Positions 1-5,488 of a stretch of 6,324 nt of DNA are shown one piece after another. The notes under the pieces are model-generated. The model did not search any database. It was not told the DNA's origin and worked only from the letters and a program-made list of their open reading frames with translations. The position numbers and the translations under genes were made by a program. The DNA comes from Candidatus Cloacimonadota bacterium (GTDB taxonomy: Bacteria; Cloacimonadota; Cloacimonadia; Cloacimonadales; WRIO01), in contig JAGOCT010000108.1 of NCBI GenBank assembly GCA_017998585.1, forward strand, positions 1-6,324, given 5' to 3'. Every line of letters starts with the position of its first letter. Positions within the stretch are counted from its first letter, which is position 1.

Positions 1-225
1 TAACCGCTTTCCATGCTACTATATATTATCTATTTTTTTAAACAAACAAGGAAGATAAAGACAGGAAATAAAACAATAATAAGTATGTTTTCTACAGGAT
101 AGATATGAAATTCTTTTGATTATTACCCTATTTTCTTTAAAGACTACAAGAACAAACTGGTATGAAAAGGACAGTTTGACCAAAAATTAAACAAAAAAAA
201 CTAAATCAGTCAAAATTATTGACAC
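1..225. other. AT-rich intergenic stretch, no supported gene
   Basis: This stretch lies beyond the terminator of the minus-strand transporter unit. It is rich in A and T homopolymer runs, and I see no reading frame with a ribosome binding site and family resemblance. The only possible coding trace is a minus-strand ATG at 12-14 that would run off the left edge after four codons; it lacks a clear Shine-Dalgarno sequence and cannot be judged. A short inverted pair, TTTGAC at 175-180 and GTCAAA at 209-214, is present but too distant and too short to interpret. Confidence 0.6.
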
Positions 226-267
226 AAAAAATGGAGCAGGAGACCCACAGGTCTCCCCCCTATGCTC
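226..267 (-). terminator. Rho-independent terminator of the ABC transporter unit
   Basis: A perfect 7-bp stem (GGAGACC at 239-245, GGTCTCC at 250-256) closes a 4-nt loop. An outer GAGC/GCTC pairing (234-237 with 264-267) can extend it across an asymmetric internal loop. Read on the minus strand the hairpin is followed by a run of six T (226-231), and it starts about 18 nt after the permease stop codon. The plus-strand side lacks a T run, so the terminator is directional. It shows that transcription of the transporter unit ends here and that no ATPase gene is co-transcribed downstream. Confidence 0.85.
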
Positions 268-284
268 GATTGACTTGAATGTTT

Positions 285-902
285 TCACCCCTCGAAAATT
301 GAAGCAATCTTTCTAAACATCGCATCACTTATGATACCAATGAACCCAATAACGAAGATATAGACCAACATTTCTTTGTAAGCCAACAGATAACGGTAAT
401 CCAAAAGTCTAAATCCAAGCCCTTTTGAAACGCCCAGCATTTCAGCTGCGATAACTGTATTCCAGCCTATTGACCATAAAAACCGATATTGATTGATCAA
501 AGCAGTTGTGGCAAGTGGCAGTTCTATATGCCAAATCAGATCCCAGCCATGCGCACCTGCCAGCTTTGCTTCTTCAATCACTTCTTTGGACAGACTTTTT
601 AATAAATCAACAGTCATCAGAATTGAAGGTAATAGCATTGAAATAATCAGAACAAATGCAATCGATGACTCGCCTAACCCACAAATGATAATTGCAAGCG
701 GCATCCAGGCAAAAGGAGAAATCTGTTTTACAAAGTTCACCGGATACAAGGCAATTTTATAAGCAGTGTTAAATCGTTTAAGAAAAAGTCCAACACTGAT
801 GCCTCCAACCCATGAAACAAATGACCATAGTAAAACTCTGATCAGAGTTATCTGAATATCAGCAATCAAATCATGGAAGTTCACGAATAAATCTATCCTC
901 AT
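285..902 (-). CDS. ABC transporter permease, NitT/TauT (SsuC/TauC-like) type, short form
   Basis: This is an inner-membrane channel subunit of an ABC importer, 205 residues long. Hydrophobic segments fall at about 18-41, 61-77, 78-98, 137-157 and 177-196. The EAA loop that contacts the ATPase is clear at 110-129 (EEAKLAGAHG, then I and LP), and ISPFAWMPLAI (61-71) and GVSKGLGF (157-164) match the SsuC/TauC pattern. Family members are usually about 250 residues with an extra N-terminal membrane helix, which is absent here. The ATG at 902 lies inside the upstream binding-protein gene (32-nt overlap) and has no good Shine-Dalgarno sequence. A GTG at codon 7 or a TTG at codon 12, nearer the upstream stop, are alternative starts, possibly used by translational coupling. 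A partner ATPase must be encoded elsewhere. The family is confident; the substrate is unknown. Confidence 0.88.
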   Translation of the reverse strand: MRIDLFVNFHDLIADIQITLIRVLLWSFVSWVGGISVGLFLKRFNTAYKIALYPVNFVKQISPFAWMPLAIIICGLGESSIAFVLIISMLLPSILMTVDLLKSLSKEVIEEAKLAGAHGWDLIWHIELPLATTALINQYRFLWSIGWNTVIAAEMLGVSKGLGFRLLDYRYLLAYKEMLVYIFVIGFIGIISDAMFRKIASIFEG

Positions 903-1791
903 AAACAGAATCAGAAGATGGTAACTGATCGATATATTTCAAATCCTTGAACAACTGCATCGTTTTCAATTCAAACTGTTTATCCTTCTCAGCCAGATTC
1001 ATTCGAAAAACGCTATGATTAAGTGCATCAATTGCTTGAGTATCTGTTAAAAGATAAGTTTTTTTCATAAATTCAATCAATTGAGAATCATCTTGTGAAA
1101 GGTTATGTACAGCTTCATTGATTACATTCATAAACGCCTGTAACTGAGGATATTTCGTCTGAATTGCATTTTCTCTGGCAGCAATATTACAGCAAGGATG
1201 TTCGGGATGGTCTTCTGAAAACCAGTGCAAGACATTAAATTCATCTGTCAGCTTTTGAATTACCGGCACATAAGTAACAATTGCACTTACTTCTCCAGCT
1301 TTCAGAGCAGCAATCATTTCATTAGGTGTCCTAAAATAAACAGGTTCTATACTGATTTGATTCTTTCTTACATAATTGGTTAAAAAAGCATCAATAGTCG
1401 AAGCTCTCAGTACACCCACTTTTTTCTGATTTAGGTCAGAAACAGTCTTAATGGATTTTGAGACTACGATTCCATCTGTCTCTCTTTCAAAAAAAGACAG
1501 TGTTTTAACTGGAAAACCTTTTGATCTGGCTGTCCAGATATAAGTAAAGGGAATAATTGCTACATCAATCTGATTATTGACTAAAGCTTCCTGTGTTTCC
1601 CAACCTGAACTAAAAGTAATGATCTCATTTTTTGACGGATCAATTTTATTTTGTGAAAGCGCATAACTCAATGGCAAGTGATCAATAGATGGCTTAATAA
1701 TACCTATTCTGAGCTTCTCAACTGGTTTTGAGCAAGCTGTAAAGCATAATATCAGCAGTACTAAAACGCTTGTAAAAACTAATCTTTTCAT
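871..1791 (-). CDS. ABC transporter substrate-binding lipoprotein, SsuA/THI5 (NMT1)-like
   Basis: This is the probable extracytoplasmic solute receptor of the importer, 306 residues. The N-terminus is a lipoprotein signal: MKR, a hydrophobic stretch, then FTAC with the lipidated Cys at residue 20. The mature part starts with LRIGIIKPSIDHLPLSYAL, and has the periplasmic binding protein type II pattern seen in NitT/TauT receptors: WETQEALVNNQIDVAIIP (64-81), a strand/hinge region DGIVVSKSIKTVSDLNQKKVGV (106-127) and LKAGEVSAIVTYVP (163-176). HPEHPCC (195-201) is a distinctive Cys pair whose role I do not know. The start at 1791 is preferred over an in-frame ATG at 1818 because AAAGGAG (1798-1804) sits 6 nt upstream, and because the longer start would lie inside the structured leader stem. 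Ligands in this superfamily range from sulfonates and nitrate to thiamine pyrimidine precursors; the sequence does not decide. Confidence 0.88.
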   Translation of the reverse strand: MKRLVFTSVLVLLILCFTACSKPVEKLRIGIIKPSIDHLPLSYALSQNKIDPSKNEIITFSSGWETQEALVNNQIDVAIIPFTYIWTARSKGFPVKTLSFFERETDGIVVSKSIKTVSDLNQKKVGVLRASTIDAFLTNYVRKNQISIEPVYFRTPNEMIAALKAGEVSAIVTYVPVIQKLTDEFNVLHWFSEDHPEHPCCNIAARENAIQTKYPQLQAFMNVINEAVHNLSQDDSQLIEFMKKTYLLTDTQAIDALNHSVFRMNLAEKDKQFELKTMQLFKDLKYIDQLPSSDSVYEDRFIRELP

Positions 1792-1797
1792 TTTTCT

Positions 1798-1804
1798 CTC
1801 CTTT
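1798..1804 (-). promoter_or_regulatory. Ribosome binding site deciding the start of the binding-protein gene
   Basis: The minus strand reads AAAGGAG, followed by 6 nt and the ATG at 1791-1789. It is the strongest Shine-Dalgarno sequence in the unit and argues against the longer in-frame start at 1818. It begins 8 nt after the closing stem of the leader structure (which ends at 1813), so folding upstream could also influence ribosome access. Confidence 0.85.
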
Positions 1805-1812
1805 AATAGAAA

Positions 1813-1886
1813 AACCACCCTCTGTGAGACAGTTCAACCGCTTGATTGCGGAAAAGCTATTTCAGCCAGGGTGGTTATTTTTAACC
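1813..1886 (-). promoter_or_regulatory. Structured 5' leader, candidate cis-regulatory RNA (attenuator or riboswitch) of unknown class
   Basis: A 9-bp perfect stem pairs AACCACCCT (1813-1821) with AGGGTGGTT (1868-1876). Inside are three small hairpins: 1822-1825/1829-1832 (CTGT/ACAG, 3-nt loop), 1838-1841/1848-1851 (CCGC/GCGG, 6-nt loop) and 1855-1858/1864-1867 (AGCT/AGCC, 5-nt loop, including one G-U pair in the minus-strand RNA). The first and third abut the closing stem, giving a four-way junction. On the minus strand the closing stem is followed by TTTTTCT (U run 1814-1808), so it resembles an intrinsic terminator 8 nt before the Shine-Dalgarno sequence. A 5-bp hairpin, GGTTA (1873-1877) with TAACC (1882-1886), overlaps the outer part of the stem and would compete with it. 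It lies between a promoter candidate and the binding-protein start. The structure is seen; the regulatory role is inferred. Confidence 0.6.
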
Positions 1887-1907
1887 TATTTCTTAACTGA
1901 TAAATCA

Positions 1908-1935
1908 ATCGTATTTACGTTAGTATTTCAGTCAA
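1908..1935 (-). promoter_or_regulatory. Sigma70-like promoter for the ABC transporter unit
   Basis: On the minus strand TTGACT (1935-1930) is followed after 16 nt by TACGAT (1913-1908), matching five of six -35 and four of six -10 consensus positions. Transcription would begin near 1901, giving a leader of about 110 nt before the binding-protein ATG. That leader contains the whole folded element at 1813-1886. The placement is predicted from consensus only. Confidence 0.5.
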
Positions 1936-1994
1936 GAAAAATTGCCAAAATCTTATTCTCAATCAGTAAAACAATACAGATCAATACTTTCAAA

Positions 1995-2023
1995 TTGACA
2001 GAATATGATCATATGATAAAAAT
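1995..2023 (+). promoter_or_regulatory. Promoter candidate for meaB with a palindromic operator-like spacer
   Basis: A perfect -35 hexamer TTGACA (1995-2000) is followed at 16-17 nt by only a weak -10 (TAAAAA at 2017-2022 or AAAAAT at 2018-2023, each four of six). The spacer contains ATATGATCATAT (2003-2014), a perfect 12-bp palindrome. The predicted transcript would start near 2030, leaving a short leader before the meaB start at 2053. A strong -35, a weak -10 and a symmetric site between them would suit a regulated promoter, but no regulator is identified. Confidence 0.45.
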
Positions 2024-2041
2024 GGCAAAGAATGATAAAAC

Positions 2042-2047
2042 AGAGGA
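2042..2047 (+). promoter_or_regulatory. Ribosome binding site deciding the meaB start
   Basis: AGAGGA lies 5 nt before the ATG at 2053. An in-frame ATG at 2032 would place this Shine-Dalgarno sequence inside the gene and itself has no comparable site upstream, so 2053 is the better start. Confidence 0.75.
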
Positions 2048-2052
2048 TACTT

Positions 2053-3177
2053 ATGAAAGATACGATGAAACCTGAATGGACACCGGAAAACTCCGGAGAA
2101 GAATTTGCATGTACAGTGATGCCAGGGGTTGAAAAAACAGATGCACATACAGTAAACATAAAACATACTGTCATACGTAAAGCCAGACAGTTAACTGTTG
2201 ATGAATATGTTGAGGGTATCTTAACACATAACCGCACCCTCTTTGCCAGAGCAATTACCCTAGTTGAAAGCAATTCAGTTCATCATATCGAACAAGCCCA
2301 GGAAGTCATTAAAAAAATCCTTCCTCATACAGGGAAATCAATCCGAATAGGTATCACAGGAGTTCCAGGGGCTGGTAAGAGCACTTTCATTGAATCATTC
2401 GGATTATTTTTGATTGAACTAGGCTTTAAAGTTGCTGTTTTAGCCATAGACCCCAGTAGTACCATTTCCAAAGGGAGTGTTTTAGGAGACAAGACACGCA
2501 TGGAAGAGCTTTCCAGAAGAGAAGAAGCCTTTATCAGACCTTCTCCGTCATCAGGCACTCTCGGCGGTGTAACCCGAAAAACCAGAGAAACTATTTTGTT
2601 ATGCGAAGCCGCCGGATTTGATGTTATTTTAGTAGAGACGGTAGGGGTTGGGCAAAATGAAGTCAGTGTACGCTCAATGGTGGATTTCTTTCTCCTAATA
2701 CTGATTTCCGGTGCAGGAGATGAACTTCAGGGGATCAAGAAGGGAGTCATTGAAATTGCTGATGCAATCCTGGTAAACAAAGCCGATGGTGATAATATCA
2801 TCAAAGCCAAAGCGGCGGCTGCTGAATATAACATGGCACTTCATTATCTGGCAGAATCTACTGCCGGATGGAAAACCCATGCTTTTACCTGCTCAGCAAG
2901 AGAAAAACTGGGTATAAATGAAATATGGAATGTGATAAAAAAGTTTGAATCTATTACCCAAACAAATGGCTATTTTGAAGAAAGACGGCAGATGCAGATG
3001 ATTGAATGGTTGCATTCCATGCTCGAAGAACATATCCTCAACGAGTTCTTCAATCATACTGCTGTAAAAAATTGTTTACCTCATATTACCAGTGAAATAT
3101 TAAATGGTAAATTACCCCCTACTGCTGCCGTTCATAAGGTACTGGAGACGTATAATAAATTCAAGTCAGGGCAATAA
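2053..3177 (+). CDS. meaB: Methylmalonyl-CoA mutase-associated GTPase MeaB (ArgK family)
   Basis: This is a cytoplasmic G3E-class P-loop GTPase that guards and reloads adenosylcobalamin-dependent methylmalonyl-CoA mutase (known for the family). In the 374 residues all G motifs are visible: P-loop GVPGAGKST (103-111), AIDPSS (131-136), LGDKTRM (144-150), PSSGTLGGVTRKTRE (165-179), VETVGVGQNE (194-203), VNKADGDN (241-248) and CSA (280-282). The helix RAITLVES (66-73) before the GTPase core is also typical, and the C-terminal part would form the dimerisation arm. The protein is longer than the roughly 310-330 residue classical form because of an N-terminal extension of about 45 residues with EWTPENSGEEFACTVMPGVE, a pattern I recall from long-form MeaB proteins of some FCB bacteria. 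No mutase subunit gene is adjacent. It is transcribed alone, divergently from the transporter unit and convergently with the next gene. Confidence 0.95.
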   Translation: MKDTMKPEWTPENSGEEFACTVMPGVEKTDAHTVNIKHTVIRKARQLTVDEYVEGILTHNRTLFARAITLVESNSVHHIEQAQEVIKKILPHTGKSIRIGITGVPGAGKSTFIESFGLFLIELGFKVAVLAIDPSSTISKGSVLGDKTRMEELSRREEAFIRPSPSSGTLGGVTRKTRETILLCEAAGFDVILVETVGVGQNEVSVRSMVDFFLLILISGAGDELQGIKKGVIEIADAILVNKADGDNIIKAKAAAAEYNMALHYLAESTAGWKTHAFTCSAREKLGINEIWNVIKKFESITQTNGYFEERRQMQMIEWLHSMLEEHILNEFFNHTAVKNCLPHITSEILNGKLPPTAAVHKVLETYNKFKSGQ

Positions 3178-3189
3178 AAAGCTGAATTC

Positions 3190-4920
3190 TTAATTTTTTG
3201 GACGATAATCCTTTATCTTCGCTTTGGCTTTTTCTGTTTTCAGAAATTCATCAAAATACTTATCCTGGTTAATCTGCTGGAGTCTCTTTTTAATTTGGTC
3301 TTTATATAAGGCAAAATCTAGCATTGAAACATCTTTTGACTGATTAACAATTGCAATAATCGTACAGTCCTTCTCTTTTACAGCAAGCGGTTGTTTCTTA
3401 TCATAACTGAGGATAGCATAATTAAAATCAGGATAAACCTTGTCTTTAATCGTTGAATTGATCGTAAAATCTTTAAGTTCGATGATTTCCTTACCTTCAG
3501 ACTGTGCAGTAAAAATCATTTTACCAGAATTTGCTTTCAACCAGTTTTGAGCCTTTTGATAAGTAAAATCTCTTGCCTTTTCCTCACTGATTGCATTAAT
3601 AATCTGTTCAGATACATCCTGTATTTTCTTAAATGAACGAACTGTATTTCTTTGAACATAAAAAACAACATAGGTCTTTAATTTATCATTTTTTATTGGA
3701 TCAAAGACTACCCCTGCTGGCGTACGAAGCGCTAATCTGACGACATTTTCACTTGGACCGAACTCAGGGATAAATACATCACTGACACTAAGACTGTCTT
3801 TCTCATACAATTGATATCTGAACTCTCTGACAGCTGAATCAAAGCCAATATTATTGCACATTTCACGGAACTTCTTAATGTCATTTTTAATACGGGCATG
3901 AGTTTGTTCAGTCGGTTTTATATCGATCTGAATAACCATCAGTTTAACCATTGAAACTGTTTTTTCAGTAAGCTGAAAGATATAGTATGAGCCATTCATA
4001 TAGTAAGGCGGTAAGATCTCATTAATTTCTGCATTTGCAAGAGTCTGACGAACGTCATCTGGAAAAAGATTGAGTTCCATATATCCTGCATAGCCTTTTT
4101 TAGAATTATAGATACCATCAGAAAATTTGGAAGCAATCACAGACATATTGTTGTTTTTTTTTACTACCTGATAAAGCGAATCCGCTTTGTTTTTTGCGAA
4201 TAGAGAATCAGACTGATCAGCACGTATAGGGAATTTTACCCATTTTAAATGGCAACTGGCTTGAATTTCAAAATCACTAATATGATTGCGATAGTAATCT
4301 TGAATTTCCTGAGAACTAACTTCTACTTCATGTATAAAATCAGAATTATTAAAGAAAACTGTCTGAGCATCAATTGTGTTTTGTTGGGCGATGTAATGCT
4401 TTTTAATTTCTGCTTCGCTGATTTTACGGTTTTTAATAATTTGCTGTTTCAGCTTTGCCATCGGGATATAACTGGTATAATAAAAATTTTTTAGCCAGCT
4501 CAGATCTACAGGCTTGTTGTTTACAAGAGAGCTTTCGTAAGCATCTAAGTTAAATTCTCCGGCTGCAGTGTTAAATTGAGGTGATTTTTTTACTATTTCC
4601 GGTATATTGTGTCTTAAAGTATCAAGCAGTTCCTTTGAACTGACTTTGATTTTATACTTATCATAAATATCTTTCAATACATAGCCTTCAACCATTCTGT
4701 TCCATGCTTTTTGTTCAATGAGCTTCTGTTCTTGCGGACTGGGAGAGGCATTATGCTCAAGAAAGAAACTCTCATATTCACTCTTTACGACCAGCATATA
4801 ATCGGTTGTTTTTATCTTATGTTTATTGACTTTTCCAACAAATTCCTGATCAGCAAATAGCTGACTGACGAAACAGAGTAATAGTACTAATGACAAATAA
4901 AATGGATTAAACTTCTTCAT
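3190..4920 (-). CDS. Exported SurA/PpiD-like peptidyl-prolyl isomerase (parvulin-type) family protein
   Basis: This is a probable periplasmic folding factor of 576 residues. A Sec signal peptide (MKKF, hydrophobic 7-21, cleavage likely after LFA at 23) is followed by an all-helical SurA_N-like region (about 25-175; GKVNKHKIKTTDY and the pattern AWNRMVEGYVLKDIYDKYKIKVSSKEL are typical). A first parvulin-like domain spans about 200-322 (VSSQEIQDYYRNH, then IASKFSDG, GYMELN and an end SYYIFQLTEK). The usual GGDLG is replaced by GYAGY (276-280), so catalysis is doubtful. A second, more divergent parvulin-like segment (about 325-425; IPEFG, VVFDPI, YVVFYV) precedes a helix-rich tail with many Lys and Glu residues. 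AAAGGA (4927-4932) 6 nt upstream fixes the start. It differs from PpiD in having a cleavable signal rather than a permanent anchor. Orthology to surA is not claimed. Confidence 0.78.
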   Translation of the reverse strand: MKKFNPFYLSLVLLLCFVSQLFADQEFVGKVNKHKIKTTDYMLVVKSEYESFFLEHNASPSPQEQKLIEQKAWNRMVEGYVLKDIYDKYKIKVSSKELLDTLRHNIPEIVKKSPQFNTAAGEFNLDAYESSLVNNKPVDLSWLKNFYYTSYIPMAKLKQQIIKNRKISEAEIKKHYIAQQNTIDAQTVFFNNSDFIHEVEVSSQEIQDYYRNHISDFEIQASCHLKWVKFPIRADQSDSLFAKNKADSLYQVVKKNNNMSVIASKFSDGIYNSKKGYAGYMELNLFPDDVRQTLANAEINEILPPYYMNGSYYIFQLTEKTVSMVKLMVIQIDIKPTEQTHARIKNDIKKFREMCNNIGFDSAVREFRYQLYEKDSLSVSDVFIPEFGPSENVVRLALRTPAGVVFDPIKNDKLKTYVVFYVQRNTVRSFKKIQDVSEQIINAISEEKARDFTYQKAQNWLKANSGKMIFTAQSEGKEIIELKDFTINSTIKDKVYPDFNYAILSYDKKQPLAVKEKDCTIIAIVNQSKDVSMLDFALYKDQIKKRLQQINQDKYFDEFLKTEKAKAKIKDYRPKN

Positions 4921-4950
4921 GGTACATCCTTTGTATATTCACTTGATTGG

Positions 4951-4979
4951 ATAAAAAAAGATTGTATTAAATTCGTCAA
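4951..4979 (-). promoter_or_regulatory. Weak promoter candidate for the SurA-like gene
   Basis: On the minus strand TTGACG (4979-4974) is followed after 17 nt by TTTTAT (4956-4951). The -35 matches five of six positions and the -10 four of six. A start near 4944 would leave a leader of about 24 nt containing the Shine-Dalgarno sequence. A separate TACAAT nearby lacks a -35 at suitable spacing. The alternative is read-through from the upstream acetyltransferase gene. Confidence 0.35.
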
Positions 4980-5008
4980 GCGAATAATGAAAATAGCTGT
5001 TTTCGCTT
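4978..5008 (-). repeat. Inverted repeat after the acetyltransferase gene
   Basis: AAGCGAA (4978-4984) and TTCGCTT (5002-5008) form a perfect 7-bp pair around a 17-nt loop; a nested alternative pairs GAAAA (4989-4993) with TTTTC (5000-5004). It begins about 10 nt after the acetyltransferase stop, where a terminator would be expected, but no T run follows on the minus strand. It overlaps the -35 of the promoter candidate by two bases. It may be a weak terminator, an mRNA-end stabiliser or chance in AT-rich DNA. Confidence 0.35.
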
Positions 5009-5017
5009 TAACAAAGA

Positions 5018-5476
5018 TTATAAATTTAACCTGTAGATGACCTCATCATCCGGATTAACAGTATTCGTACAAGTAAACCCAAATGATTCATATAGTTTGC
5101 TGGCAATTGTATTACTTTTCTCAACGGTTAAACTGATGACTTTGCAACAGGGATGCTCATTTTTAATAAAATCTAAAATTGCCTGAAACAATAATTTACC
5201 AATCCCTTGATTCTGATACTTCTTATCAACCTGAAAACCGCCTATCCAGTAATTATCAATACTTTCAGGGGTATATGATATATAAAAAAATCCAACTGGT
5301 ATCTGATCCTTGTAAACTAGGTAGGGGTCAAACGCTTCATCCCAGGGGATGACGTATGCGTACATTAGAGATTCCTGAACAGAAGGGACAAATTTTTTTT
5401 GATCTCTTTTAACTTTGATAAGTAGCGCCTTTTCGTAGTTGTTACGATTTATCTTTTCAATTCTGATTTGATTCAT
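5018..5476 (-). CDS. GNAT family N-acetyltransferase, BltD/PaiA-like
   Basis: This is a predicted acetyl-CoA-dependent N-acetyltransferase of 152 residues, a single cytoplasmic GNAT domain. The acetyl-CoA pyrophosphate loop is at 88-94 (QNQGIGK), preceded by the strand IGGFQVDKKY (78-87). Motif B is at 122-134 (NTIASKLYESFGF), and the C-terminal strand is EVIYRLNL. The middle part, PYLVYKDQIPVGFFYI (51-66), and the ending NPDDEVIYRL resemble spermidine/spermine acetyltransferases such as BltD and PaiA, but the substrate cannot be told from sequence. AAAGGA overlaps the TAA stop of the recombinase gene upstream, with 8 nt before the ATG, so the two genes are probably co-transcribed and translationally linked. 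It does not share obvious function with either neighbour. Confidence 0.85.
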   Translation of the reverse strand: MNQIRIEKINRNNYEKALLIKVKRDQKKFVPSVQESLMYAYVIPWDEAFDPYLVYKDQIPVGFFYISYTPESIDNYWIGGFQVDKKYQNQGIGKLLFQAILDFIKNEHPCCKVISLTVEKSNTIASKLYESFGFTCTNTVNPDDEVIYRLNL

Positions 5477-5488
5477 AAATAAGATCCT

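Noticed and set aside
1..14. Start of a minus-strand gene (ATG at 14) running off the left edge, perhaps the missing ATPase
   Set aside because: Only four codons are visible and no Shine-Dalgarno sequence precedes them; there is too little to support a gene.
1813..1876. tRNA or tRNA-like gene from the cloverleaf shape
   Set aside because: The closing stem is 9 bp instead of 7, the T-arm position has a 4-bp stem with a 3-nt loop, there is no GGTTCRA T-loop and no 7-nt anticodon loop. Only the overall topology is similar.
1813..1876. TPP riboswitch, suggested by GGCTGAAAT and TTGAACTG on the minus strand
   Set aside because: These resemble the GGCUGAGA and GAACCUGA boxes only loosely. The P2 pairing, the intact CUGAGA and ACCUGA cores and the expected length of about 100 nt are missing.
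1813..1886. Integron attC site or mobile-element end, considered because of the inverted arms and a tyrosine recombinase in the window
   Set aside because: No GTTRRRY/RYYYAAC core pair at the expected positions, no adjacent cassette, and the recombinase is XerD-like rather than IntI and is more than 3.5 kb away.
1824..2075. Plus-strand open frame of 83 codons upstream of meaB
   Set aside because: It runs through the structured leader and both promoters, has no ribosome binding site, resembles no family, and overlaps the meaB start in another frame.
5144..5160. Shared EHPCC peptide in the acetyltransferase and the binding protein
   Set aside because: The two proteins are from unrelated folds and the match is five residues long with different flanks; treated as coincidence.
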